From assembly GCA_965226245.1 (NCBI GenBank), contig CBDDCL010000015.1, forward strand, positions 1,364,001-1,428,000: DNA of 64,000 nucleotides. Reading direction: 5' to 3'. The DNA is from CBDCYS01 sp965226245. Lineage in GTDB: Bacteria > Acidobacteriota > Terriglobia > Bryobacterales > UBA6623. Made by a program: the position numbers and the translations under genes. How positions within the stretch are numbered: position 1 is the stretch's first letter; every line of letters begins with the position of its first letter. Shown one piece after another: positions 18,288 through 27,783 of the stretch. The notes beneath the pieces are model-generated. The model saw only the letters and a list, made by a program, of their open reading frames with translations, was not told the origin of the DNA and searched no databases.

Positions 18288-21200
18288 CAAAGAGATCCTC
18301 GCCGGGTTCTATCAGGAGGCGAAGGGGTACCTGCCCAAGATTCGCTCCAACCTGGAGAGGCTGGCCGAAGACCCTGGTCAGAGTGAACTGATGCAGGAGG
18401 CGCATCGCCTCGTGCACAGCATCAAGGGCGCGGCCTCGATGGTCGGACGATCGGCCCTGAGCCACCTCGCCTATTACGTTGAGGAGACGCTAGAAGAGAT
18501 CACGGGTGGAAGACTGACCTTGGCAGGAAAACCCGCTCCGTTCTGGACAAGACAATCGATCATATTGAAACCTACCTTGAAAGCGCGATGGCAGGGACTC
18601 TGCGCGAGAAGCCCATCGTTAGCGCGGTAGTGCAATCGTTTCGTCGTTTCCGCGATCAACCGAAGGAGGGTGACGCCGCGGAGATCGAATCCCTGCTCCA
18701 GAGCGAAAGCGCGGGCAGCGACCTATTCGATGAGGCGGAGCTTCCGGGGTCTCTCGAGTTCGAAGACGCGGACGGCGGGGAGCCAGAGATTTCTCCTGAA
18801 CTGATCGATGCATTTCGCGAAGAAGCGGAATCCCATATGCAGGATATTGCAGGCCTGCTGCGGGAACTCGAAAGCCGGCCGGAACACAAGGAATCGATCC
18901 TCGAGGTGAGGCGTCTCGTTCACACCTTGAAGGGCGCGGCGGGGATGCTGGGGCTGAACTCGCTGAGCCACCTCGCTCACCGCGTGGAAGACCTTCTCGA
19001 TAGCTTCTCCGACGCGGAAGATCCTCCCTCCGCGGAAGACCTTGAGCTGTTGTTTTCCAGTGTGGATGCTCTGGAGGACATGAGGAGCGGGAGCGTGGAC
19101 CCGGCGACGCTCGACAGTCGCGTCAAGGACCTCTACGCTCGCTACGCAGCCCGCCTCGGCGACGATCCGACAGACCTGTCACTGCTGGCCACTGCCGTGG
19201 CCAGTCCGCCCGGGGAGGTCGAAGCACTCGCGGAAGCCGCGTCGCCGGAGCTTCTCGAGGCCTTCCAAACCGAGAGCGAGGAACACCTGCAAAGCATCGG
19301 CGGCGCGCTGCGCGAGCTCGAGAAAAAGCCGGCCGACCAGGAGCTGCTGCAACAGGTTCGGCGCTCGGTCCACACCTTAAAAGGCGCAGCGGGCATGGTC
19401 GGGCTGCAGCAAACGAGCAGCCTGGCGCACCGCATGGAGGATCTTCTCGACGAGCTGCACGCCGGGAATGTTCCCTTCTCCAAGGATATTCACGCGCTAC
19501 TGTTTTCGACAGCGGATTGCCTGGAAGATCTGTCAGCCGCCGGGGGGGACTCTCGGCCCGTTAGCGATCAAACCCGGGATCTCTACAGCGCCTACTCGGC
19601 ACTGTTGGGCGAGCAACAGACTCGGCCGGGGTCTCTGCCGTCGCTGGGTGAAGAGAAGATTATCGATCTCGCGGCAATTGGTTCTGAATCCCAAGGCGAA
19701 AAGGCGGCCGCGAAGGCTGGCGCCGCGGCCCCCGCTGCCGCCAGACAATCGGGCGAATACGTCCGTGTTCCTTTGGAGCGGCTCGACGAGCTAGTGCGGC
19801 TTGTCAGCGAGCTGATCGTAAACCGTTCCACCTTCGAACAGCACTTCGGACGCTACACGCACGAGGTGGACGAGCTGGCGTTGAGCACGGAACGTCTCAA
19901 GAGAATCTCAACCAAGCTGGAGACTGACTACGCCGTAGGAGCCTTGGTCCAGCAGGGGGCGACAGCCTATACCGGCGTCGGAGCGCCCTCGTTGCCGCGA
20001 ACGCCCGCCAGCAACGGCGGCTACGGCGAATTCGACACGCTTGAGTTCGACCGTTACAGCGAATTCCACCTGATGTCTCGCGATTTGACCGAAACAGCGA
20101 GTGACATCAACTCGGTCGAGAATCAGCTCGGCACTTTGATCGGAGACTTTGACGGTTACCTGAACCGGCTCGGCCGGCTCACCAGTGAGGTTCAGGACCG
20201 GTTGATGCGTCTGCGGATGGTTCCGCTGGCCACAATCGCTACACGCCTGCATCGAACGGTTCGTGTCACTGCGGCAAAAAAAGGAAAACAGGCAGAGCTG
20301 ATCCTCGAAGGCGAGCGGGTCGAATTCGACAAAACAGTGATCGAGGAGATCATCGGGCCGCTGGAGCACCTGCTTCGGAACTCGGTGGATCATGGTATCG
20401 AGCCGGCCGCGCTTCGTCAGGCCATCAGCAAGCCGCTCCGCGGCCAGATTCGCCTCAAGGCCTACTACGAAGGAACCGAAGTCATCATCCAAGTCCGCGA
20501 TGATGGAGCCGGATTGGATCCAGACCTGATTCGAGCCAAGGCAGTTGAAACCGGATATCTAAAAGAGGCCGAGGCTTCCGGCTGGACGGATGAGGATCTC
20601 TACTCTCTCATCTTTCTGCCCGGCTTTAGCACGGCGTCTGAAGTCAGCGAAGTCTCTGGCCGCGGAGTGGGCCTCGACATCCTCAAATCAGCCGTTTCCC
20701 GAATGAAGGGTACAGTCCATGTAGATTCGTCACCGGGACAGGGGGTGACGTTTACGCTCAGACTCCCGATGACGCTGGCAATCACCCGCGTCCTGCTGGT
20801 GAAAGCCCATGGCCAAACATTCGCGATTCCGCTCGGCGCGGTAACTCAGATCCTGCGCATCGACGCCGATCAGATCGAACGCATCGGACATGAGCCGGTC
20901 ATTCGCGTCGAGGGCCGCGTTTTACCCGCGGTTCGCCTCGGTGGAGCCTTGGCCCTGCAGACGCCCGAAGACGCCAGCGTCAAGCGGCATCCCGTGCTCG
21001 TCGTGCAGCTCGGTGAGCGCCGCTTCGGATTAGTCGTGGATCGGCTGCTCGAAGCCCGGGAAGTCGTCGTCAAAACGCTCGGCAGCTTGCTTCGAAGGGT
21101 TCGCGGCGTGACGGGCGCCACCCTCATGGGTGACGGCAGCGTTGTGCTGATCATCAATCCCACGGATTTGATCCAAGACGCCGACGCCGCAAAGATCAGC

Positions 21201-21635
21201 CACCGGGCTGCGTCACGCACCCCGGCAGGCCAACAGTCACAGGCTTTTGACGTGCTGGTGGTGGACGACTCCTTGAGCGTCCGGCGAGTGTTGTCCAGCC
21301 TGATCACGAGTGTAGGCTGGAATCCGATCGCCGCCAAGGACGGTGTCGAAGCCCTCGAGATCCTGCAGCACAGTGCGCGGCAGCCAGACGTGGTCTTGCT
21401 CGACATCGAAATGCCCCGGATGGATGGGTATGAACTGACTGCCACTTTGCGTGGCCAGGACCTCTACCGCGATCTTCCGATCATCATGCTGACCTCGCGC
21501 GCGGGAGAAAAGCATCGCAAGAAAGCATTCGACTTGGGCGCCACCGACTATCTCGTGAAGCCGTATGAAGAGGATACCCTGCTCAGCGTGGTGCGGCGGG
21601 TGGTTCGAGAATCGCGAGAGGCCGGCTCGGGATGA
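18271..21635 (+). pseudogene. cheA: ChpA-like CheA hybrid kinase with three HPt domains, one frameshift
   Basis: The predicted 1121-residue protein has HPt1 (H-S-I-K-G-A-A near residue 50), HPt2 (V-H-T-L-K-G-A-A near 215), HPt3 (V-H-T-L-K-G-A-A near 370), then the P3 dimerisation region. The HATPase follows (L-R-N-S-V-D-H-G; D-D-G-A-G-L-D; G-R-G-V-G-L-D), then a CheW-like domain (F-A-I-P-L-G-A-V) and a C-terminal receiver (L-V-V-D-D-S; V-L-L-D-I-E-M-P; Y-L-V-K-P-Y). There is one missing base near 18530: the first frame stops at 18630 and the main frame is open upstream of the ATG at 18588. If translation restarts at 18588, a 1015-residue kinase with two HPt domains would still be made, so function may survive. 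The start at 18271 has GGAGAAGACT before ATG. It overlaps cheB by 4 bases. Confidence 0.87.
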
Positions 21636-22759
21636 CTGCGCGGATTCGAGTACTTGTAGCTGACGATTCGCCGTTTGTCTGCCGCTTGCTGAGTTCGTAT
21701 CTCAACTCGACCGCCGACATGGAGGTCATGGGTACGGCTCTCAACGGCCGCCGAGCGGTCGAAATGGTGCACAAGCTAAGGCCCTCGGTGGTCACGATGG
21801 ATTTGGAGATGCCCCAGATGGACGGTCTGGAAGCGGTCGGGTTGATCATGCGTGATTGCCCCACGCCGATCGTGGCCATCAGCGGCGTGAGCGGACGAGC
21901 CGCCACCATGACGCTCCAAGCACTCGATTTGGGGGCCGTCGACTTCATTCTGAAGTTCACGCCCGGCGTCCAAACACAACCTCATGTTCTCCGCAAGGAG
22001 ATCGTCGGCAAGATTCGAGCGGCTTCGAAAGTACACGTGATTCGGTCCTTGCCGGCGAACGAGGCTTGGCTGCCGAAAGCTCAGGTAACCGCGCCCAGGC
22101 GGCCTCTGATCAAGGCCTCTGGAGTGCAGCCATTCGGAGGGCTGGCTCCTAACGCGGAGCTTCCGGCGGGCGGTCTTGTCGTGGTTGGCGCTTCCACGGG
22201 AGGCCCAGTAACACTTCGCGAGATGCTCGCCGAGTTGCCTGCCGATTACGGAGCTTCGATGATCATCGTGCAGCACATGCCGAGGGCCTTTACAAGTGCA
22301 CTGGCAGCGCAATTGAAGCGCTATGCACCGCTGCCTGTCCGAGAAGCCTGCGAAGGAGATGGTCTGCAGCCGGGCACGGTCCTCATTGCTCCCGGCGGAT
22401 TTCATTTACTCCTGCGTCCCGACCTTAAGGTTACGCTTCATCGGGGACCGGAGATCGCGGGCCATTGCCCCTCGATTGACGTGGCGATGCAATCGGCCGC
22501 CCAAGTCCTGGGCCCATGGGTTACGGGCGTGATTCTAACCGGCATGGGAAACGACGGCTCCATGGGTCTGAAGGAAATCCGAGCCAAAGGCGGAATGACC
22601 TATGCCCAGGACGCGGCGACGTGTGTTGTCAACGGCATGCCCCAGCGAGCCATTGAATTAGGCGTAGTCGCCGAGGTGGCCCCCCCGAAACGTATCGCGC
22701 GGATGCTGGTCGAACAAACGAAAAACGCCTCGATTGCCCAAGAGCAAGGAGTGATATGA
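21632..22759 (+). CDS. cheB: CheB protein-glutamate methylesterase
   Basis: 375 residues: receiver domain (V-L-V-A-D-D-S-P; V-T-M-D-L-E-M-P-Q-M-D) and methylesterase domain with the Ser-His-Asp triad in G-A-S-T-G-G-P, Q-H-M-P and G-M-G-N-D-G. It removes methyl groups from chemoreceptors after phosphorylation by CheA. The usual receiver Lys-Pro appears as L-K-F-T-P. It starts in the ATGA overlap with cheA and ends in an ATGA overlap with the CheW gene, so the three genes form one operon. No cheR is visible in the window. Confidence 0.93.
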   Translation: MTARIRVLVADDSPFVCRLLSSYLNSTADMEVMGTALNGRRAVEMVHKLRPSVVTMDLEMPQMDGLEAVGLIMRDCPTPIVAISGVSGRAATMTLQALDLGAVDFILKFTPGVQTQPHVLRKEIVGKIRAASKVHVIRSLPANEAWLPKAQVTAPRRPLIKASGVQPFGGLAPNAELPAGGLVVVGASTGGPVTLREMLAELPADYGASMIIVQHMPRAFTSALAAQLKRYAPLPVREACEGDGLQPGTVLIAPGGFHLLLRPDLKVTLHRGPEIAGHCPSIDVAMQSAAQVLGPWVTGVILTGMGNDGSMGLKEIRAKGGMTYAQDAATCVVNGMPQRAIELGVVAEVAPPKRIARMLVEQTKNASIAQEQGVI

Positions 22760-23733
22760 GCATATCCGGAGATTCTCTGCGATTGGTCCGGTGTGAAGCG
22801 GGCGGGCAGAACTATTGCCTCGACATGGATTGCGTTCAAAGTATCCAAAGAGGGGACCGCTTCCAGCATGAGCCGGGCGCTGCGGGGCTGCTGGGTTGGC
22901 TGCCGGGCAAAGGCGCCCGGATTCCTGCCTACTCACTGCAGCAGCTTTTCGAAAAGCGCGCCAGACCGGATACTGTTACCGGCACTTTCCTCGTTCTCGC
23001 TAGTCAGCGCGGGCCCTGGGCCGTATCGGTTGACAAAGTGTCCCGTGCGATCGAGGTCGGCAGGGATCAAGTCGCCGCTCTGCCCTCGATTTTGGCGGGC
23101 GCCCACGCGGGGCGCGTCAAGGGTATCGTCGCCCTCGCGGAGGAATTCTCGTTCTACCTCTCCTCCGATGGCTTGCACCCGGAAAACCCGGCGGAAGTGC
23201 CGGGTCCGAGCCTGCCCGAGAGACGGCGAAGTGCTCCGGAATCAGCAAGCGCTGCGGCGTCCGGAATGTCGGAAGGCTCGGGCACGCCAGCGCAGAGGAT
23301 CCGCCGCATGCTAATGTTCGAATTGCCCAGTTCCGATCAGCAACCTGCGGCACTACTGTGTGGTTTGAGCATCAGTCAGGTTCCGGAAGTTGTATCGTAC
23401 CAGCCCGCCATACCGCTTCCGGCTTCACCCGACCGGGTGGTTGGACTGGTACGGTGGCGCGACCGTCCCGTCCCCTTGGTCGACCTGGGCCGGCAATTCG
23501 GCCTTGGCACGCTCGACTACCAACCCGGCGTGCGTCTGGTTATCGCTCGCGGAACCGACGGCGGCGAACTGTGTGCTATCCCCGCGACCTCATTACGGGG
23601 AGAAAGCTTGCCCATACAACACAGCCCGTTCAAAGACGACCTTCCCGTTGATAAGACTTTGCTTCGGGGCGTATTTACGGTGAAAGGGAAGACATTGCTC
23701 GTTCCCGATATCGACGCTATTCTATCCGAGTGA
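22756..23733 (+). CDS. Double CheW-domain coupling protein
   Basis: 325 residues with two CheW-like halves. The first covers ~5-135 (R-C-E-A-G-G-Q-N-Y-C-L-D; G-L-L-G-W-L-P-G-K). A Pro/Ser-rich linker covers ~145-180, and the second CheW-like half ~185-320 (S-Q-V-P-E-V-V; V-V-G-L-V-R-W-R-D-R-P-V-P-L-V-D-L). CheW proteins link receptors to CheA; double-domain forms occur in pilus-linked systems. The start ATG overlaps the cheB stop. It is the last gene of the cluster before a non-coding stretch. Confidence 0.8.
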   Translation: MSISGDSLRLVRCEAGGQNYCLDMDCVQSIQRGDRFQHEPGAAGLLGWLPGKGARIPAYSLQQLFEKRARPDTVTGTFLVLASQRGPWAVSVDKVSRAIEVGRDQVAALPSILAGAHAGRVKGIVALAEEFSFYLSSDGLHPENPAEVPGPSLPERRRSAPESASAAASGMSEGSGTPAQRIRRMLMFELPSSDQQPAALLCGLSISQVPEVVSYQPAIPLPASPDRVVGLVRWRDRPVPLVDLGRQFGLGTLDYQPGVRLVIARGTDGGELCAIPATSLRGESLPIQHSPFKDDLPVDKTLLRGVFTVKGKTLLVPDIDAILSE

Positions 23734-24182
23734 TCGAGGATGATCCCTTGCCACCGAGGAGGGGCGGGCAGACACGCCAAATCTTAAATGAAACATAGGC
23801 GCTCAATCGAATTTGGCCGCTGTGCCGTCTGCTGGCGCCGATGACCCCGGACGCTAATTTTTCAACGAGGCTGTTGCCGGTAACTCGTGGTCTTCTGCGG
23901 CTACTACATGGTGATTCAGGTGTGCTGTGTGATTGGCTGTTATATGTTCCATTCAATATCGGCTCTCTTGTCAGCGGATTGAGAGGTCTGGGGCAACTGG
24001 CTTCGGAAACACTCCGAACCACTGACGCTTTGGCGTTTCAAACGCCTCCAAGCACTTCCTTGCACTAGCGATTGACCGCTTCTTGCCCGATCGCGAGGCC
24101 ACCGCATTTTTCTTAGCGTACCTTGCGCTTCCTCTGTTGGCTTCGCCGGCTGTGCAAGCAGCGAACCTTGCAACCGGTACAA
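23734..24182. other. Non-coding stretch between CheW gene and IS1380-like element
   Basis: 449 bases. Short frames exist on the minus strand (one rich in Lys/Arg/Ser near 23990-24130) but lack a recognised family or a convincing start. The element to the right may have cut a gene here. Nothing can be assigned. Confidence 0.4.
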
Positions 24183-25980
24183 CCTGAATTATGCACTGCG
24201 GGTACACCTGAGGAGGGCTGTGCCGCGAGGGACCATTGGGCGACCCCCGAAAACATGGGGTAATAAGGTAGGCTGGCAAAGATTTCAGCTTCGCCAGCCA
24301 ACCCCAAGGAGGTCACCCAAATGGTTACCAAGCGAAAACAGCATAGCTCCAAAAACCCCGCCAAACAAGGCCGCGGCGCGACGGCTCCGCAGCCCAATAA
24401 AATCGGGGCTTCCACGCCCTATCACTTCCGCGGCAAGAATCTGACTCCCTACGGCGGCCTGCTGCCGGTCGCCACCCTGCTCGAAAAACTCGGCTTCCAA
24501 GAGCTGCTGGAACAAACCCTCAGCGTCAAACGAATCACCCGTGTGATGAGCCTCTACCAGTTTGTGCTGGCCCTCGTGCTGGGCCTCTATGTCGGCTTTG
24601 CGCGGCTCAACCAACTCCGCTTCATCGCGCGCGACCCCATCCTGACCGGCATCTTGCAAGTGACGCGGCTGCCGCCGCAATCCACGCTGTGGCGCTTTCT
24701 GGCCTCGCTGCATCTCAACGTGGCGCGGCAGATCCTGTCGATGCAGCGCCAACTGCGCGAACGAGCCTGGGCGGCGGCCAACGTGCGGTTGACCACGGTG
24801 ACGCTGGACACCGACACCACCGTGCACACCCTCTACGGCCAGCAGATGGGCGGGCGCAAGAGCTACAACCCCAAGAACAAGGGCAAGCGCAGCTACCAGC
24901 CGATACTGACCTTCCTGGCCGAGACGCGCGAATACCTGATGGGCGGGTTGCACAATGGCGACCGGCCCACGGGCAAAGAGATCGCGGCGCACCTCGAAAG
25001 TGCTTTCCAGGCTTTGCCGGCCAGTGTGAAGCGGATCTTGGCGCGGGCCGATTCCGGCTTTTATTGCTGGGAAGCGGTGGCAGCCTACGAACAAGCGCAT
25101 TGTCAGTTCGTCATCGTGGCGCGCAAGACTAGGCGACTGGTCGAGCAGTTGCAGCAAGCGGAATGGAAGCCCTCGCCCCACAGCGACGCTGCGGCGGAGT
25201 GCGAATTCCTCTACCAGCCGCAAGGCTGGGGCAGGGCCTGCCGCTTTGTCGCGCTGCGTTATGAAAAGGAGCCGGAAACCGACGAGGTCGAGCAATATCA
25301 GTTGTTTGCAACCAGCGCTTACACCTACCGCGTGTTCGTCACCAACCTCACCGAGCCGATCGCGGCGGTGGCGTGGTTTTACAACCAGCGGGCTGGGGCG
25401 GAGAACCTCATCAAAGAAGCCAACAACGACGCCGGGCTGGCGGCCCATCCTTCGCGCCGCTTTGACATGAACCGCAATCACTTTCAGTTGGTCATGCTGG
25501 CCTACAACCTCAACTGCTGGCTGCTGCTGTTCCAGCGCGAAGCCGACGCCACCCCGGAGAAGCTGCGCCACACCACCCTGGCGACGGCGCGGCTGCGCTT
25601 TCTGTTCGTGGCGGCCAAGATCTGGCGGCATGCCGGCAGAACGGGCATCAGCTACAGCGATCAGTACCAGGAGCAGGGCCTGTTCGAGCGGCTGATGCGG
25701 CGGCTGCGGGCGATGGCGCCGCCGGGATCGAGCTGCGCGCCGGTGGTGGAGGGTGCGCTGCGTTGAGGGGCGCTGCGCATAGAATTTTATGCACGGGCCG
25801 CAAGCTACTGGGAACATGCCGTTTGCGAGCCCGCTTTTGCCCGCCCGGAATTGGGAGGCGGCTCAAACCGGGAAGGAAACAGCAGAAAAGACGACTTGCT
25901 AAATCACTGAGTTGACACGACTGCCGCTACCGTCACAACTCCATCGGCGATGGCTACGCCGAACCTGTGCATAATTCAGG
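24183..25980 (+). mobile_element. IS1380-like element, complete
   Basis: 1798 bp with inverted ends CCTGAATTATGCAC (left) and its complement (right). Left flank GTACAA and right flank TATCAG do not match, so no target duplication remains; the element may be old or rearranged. It shares both ends with the two 532 bp derivatives and is the likely source of transposase for them. Confidence 0.9.
24321..25766 (+). CDS. IS1380-like DDE transposase
   Basis: 481 residues with a strong ribosome-binding site (AAGGAGGTCACCCAA before ATG). Family marks are V-T-L-D-T-D-T-T-V near 165-170 (first Asp), R-A-D-S-G-F-Y near 240 (second Asp), and W-F-Y-N-Q-R-A-G-A-E-N near 355 (catalytic Glu), followed by I-K-E-A. 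Intact. It can plausibly act on the derivatives, whose terminal repeats and start region are the same type. Confidence 0.92.
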   Translation: MVTKRKQHSSKNPAKQGRGATAPQPNKIGASTPYHFRGKNLTPYGGLLPVATLLEKLGFQELLEQTLSVKRITRVMSLYQFVLALVLGLYVGFARLNQLRFIARDPILTGILQVTRLPPQSTLWRFLASLHLNVARQILSMQRQLRERAWAAANVRLTTVTLDTDTTVHTLYGQQMGGRKSYNPKNKGKRSYQPILTFLAETREYLMGGLHNGDRPTGKEIAAHLESAFQALPASVKRILARADSGFYCWEAVAAYEQAHCQFVIVARKTRRLVEQLQQAEWKPSPHSDAAAECEFLYQPQGWGRACRFVALRYEKEPETDEVEQYQLFATSAYTYRVFVTNLTEPIAAVAWFYNQRAGAENLIKEANNDAGLAAHPSRRFDMNRNHFQLVMLAYNLNCWLLLFQREADATPEKLRHTTLATARLRFLFVAAKIWRHAGRTGISYSDQYQEQGLFERLMRRLRAMAPPGSSCAPVVEGALR

Positions 25981-26107
25981 TATCAGGGGTAAGGGAGACG
26001 TTCATGGAGGCATTATTCCGGGCCGGGCGGTGAGTGACCTTCATCCATACTATACCGTGCTCACCCCGTTTTTTGGCATTGTTCGCTGGATGCATGGACC
26101 GTGTGGA

Positions 26108-27154
26108 TCAAGAGTAGTCAACAGTGAGCTGCGTCTCAACAAACGAAACGGCGCCGTTTCTCACATCCCCCTCGTCTCCGAATCCGTGAAACCAAGTAAT
26201 GTCATGGTCTCGGCGAAACCAAGTCATTTGGCGCTTGGCGTAACGGCGTGTGTTTTTGGCGGTATCGTCGATGGCTTCGTCAAGCGCCATGACGCCGTCG
26301 ATGTGGGCGAGAGCCTGCTTGTATCCGAGCGACCCGAAAGGACGCACTTGTCGCGACACTCCCCGCTCGAGGAGCGCGCGAGCCTCCTCGACAAGGCCCG
26401 CGCGAAAGATGGCCTCGGCCCGAGTGTCGATTCTTTCGTAAAGCGCCTCGCGCGGGGGTTCGAGTCCAACACGGGTGACAGCGAATCCCTCGAGGGACGA
26501 ACTGCCCTCCCGCCACAGATCCGACATGGGTTTGCGAGCCCGCAAGCACACCTCGATGGCGCGAATGAGCTTGGGGACGTCGTTGGCATGGATCTTTTGC
26601 GACGACGCCGGGTCGAGCCGCTTGAGCAGCCGATGCAAATAGCCCGGCGGCTTGCTGGCGGCGGCCGCGGCGAGCCGGCCTCGCAATGCATCGTCTCGCT
26701 GCGGCCCCTGGAACAAGCCTTCCAGCAACGCTCGGAGGTAGAAACCGGTTCCGCCCGCCAGCACGGGCAGCCGCTCCCGGCCGCGAATCTGGCCGAGCAC
26801 CTCGCGGCCGAGCCGGGCATAATCGCCGGCCGTGAAGATGTCCTCGGGTTCCAGAACGTCGATCAGGTGATGAGGAATCCCGCGGCGCTCCCTCGGGAGG
26901 AGTTTTGCCGTTCCAACGTCGAATCCGCGATAAACCTGCACGGAGTCGAAGTTGACGATTTCGCCGTCGAAGCGCTGTGCGATGTCGAGCGCCAGGGAAC
27001 TCTTGCCCGACGCGGTTGGGCCCAGGATCACTACCAGAGGGTAAAGCTCTCTTCCCGGCTTCGCGGAAGGGAATCGATCGCTGCGCGGGTCCGCCAAACA
27101 AGACAATATACAGGAAGACTTCCCGGCCCGCGCTGGCTGGCCGCAAGGACCCAA
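26108..27154 (-). CDS. miaA: tRNA dimethylallyltransferase
   Basis: Adds a dimethylallyl group to A37 of tRNAs reading codons that begin with U. Visible marks: P-loop G-P-T-A-S-G-K-S, D-S-V-Q-V-Y-R-G-F-D-V-G-T-A-K, H-H-L-I-D-V-L-E-P, G-G-T-G-F-Y-L-R-A-L, and the C-terminal R-R-Y-A-K-R-Q-M-T-W-F-R. The product is about 300-348 residues depending on the start. The longest frame begins at a TTG at 27154, and other TTG codons lie nearer the P-loop near 27107. None has a clear ribosome-binding site. It is divergent from the ccm genes and a normal core gene. Confidence 0.95.
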   Translation of the reverse strand: MGPCGQPARAGKSSCILSCLADPRSDRFPSAKPGRELYPLVVILGPTASGKSSLALDIAQRFDGEIVNFDSVQVYRGFDVGTAKLLPRERRGIPHHLIDVLEPEDIFTAGDYARLGREVLGQIRGRERLPVLAGGTGFYLRALLEGLFQGPQRDDALRGRLAAAAASKPPGYLHRLLKRLDPASSQKIHANDVPKLIRAIEVCLRARKPMSDLWREGSSSLEGFAVTRVGLEPPREALYERIDTRAEAIFRAGLVEEARALLERGVSRQVRPFGSLGYKQALAHIDGVMALDEAIDDTAKNTRRYAKRQMTWFRRDHDITWFHGFGDEGDVRNGAVSFVETQLTVDYS

Positions 27155-27219
27155 TCCGTCAGCAAGGATTTCGGACTATACTGAAGGTTGATCGGCAGAT
27201 TGTCAACAGCGAGGCGCGT

Positions 27220-27660
27220 ATGAATTCCAAACTGAAATTCGGTCTGATCACCATCATCATCCTCGGTACTCTCACTTGGCTGGGAGTCTCGGGTATCAAT
27301 GAAACGGCCACCTACTACGTGACTGTTGACGAGCTTCGCGCCATGGACGACGCACTCGATAAGAGGCTTCGCGTTGGCGGAGATGTGGAGCCGAACTCAA
27401 TCGTTCGCAACTCCAATAAAGTCGAGTTCACGATCACGCAAGGCGACCAAAAACTGCTGGTGGTCTACACGGGCCGTGACCCGCTGCCCGACACTTTCCG
27501 GGACCGCGCTCAGGCGCTGTGCGACGGCCGCCTGCGCTCCGACGGCGTTTTCGAGGCAAAGAAGATCCAGGCCAAATGCGCGTCCAAGTACGAAGTCGAT
27601 CCCGGCAAAGGCGCGCAGCCGGTGTACCAGGCCGAGCCCGGAAGCAAGGCGTCGCTTTGA
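27220..27660 (+). CDS. ccmE: Cytochrome c maturation haem chaperone CcmE, Cys-type
   Basis: 146 residues. One N-terminal membrane anchor (residues ~6-24) is followed by the OB-fold beta-barrel (L-R-V-G-G-D-V; V-E-F-T-I-T-Q-G; V-V-Y-T-G-R-D-P-L-P-D-T-F). The haem-binding site of classical CcmE is H-x-x-x-Y. Here it reads A-K-C-A-S-K-Y, i.e. C-x-x-x-Y, the variant described for Desulfovibrio and some archaeal systems. It carries haem from the CcmABC part to CcmF. The ATG at 27220 is preceded by GAGGCG. Confidence 0.92.
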   Translation: MNSKLKFGLITIIILGTLTWLGVSGINETATYYVTVDELRAMDDALDKRLRVGGDVEPNSIVRNSNKVEFTITQGDQKLLVVYTGRDPLPDTFRDRAQALCDGRLRSDGVFEAKKIQAKCASKYEVDPGKGAQPVYQAEPGSKASL

Positions 27661-27783
27661 CTAGAAGTCCGTGATCTTTTGGGGCGGCGACATGTCCGCG
27701 GCCCTACAGTGTTAAAATGCGGCACTCACGGGAGATGGCCGGTTTATCCTCGAAAGCGGACCCGTCCCAAAGGCATATAGTAC

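Noticed and set aside
24285..25817. 510-residue minus-strand frame opposite the IS1380-like transposase
   Set aside because: Antisense shadow; the plus-strand transposase has ribosome-binding site and DDE motifs.
24183..25980. Target duplication for the complete IS1380-like element
   Set aside because: Flanks TACAA and TATCA share too little to claim a 5 bp duplication.
25967..27184. 405-residue plus-strand frame opposite miaA
   Set aside because: Antisense shadow of miaA in GC-rich DNA; no family pattern, whereas miaA has all motifs.
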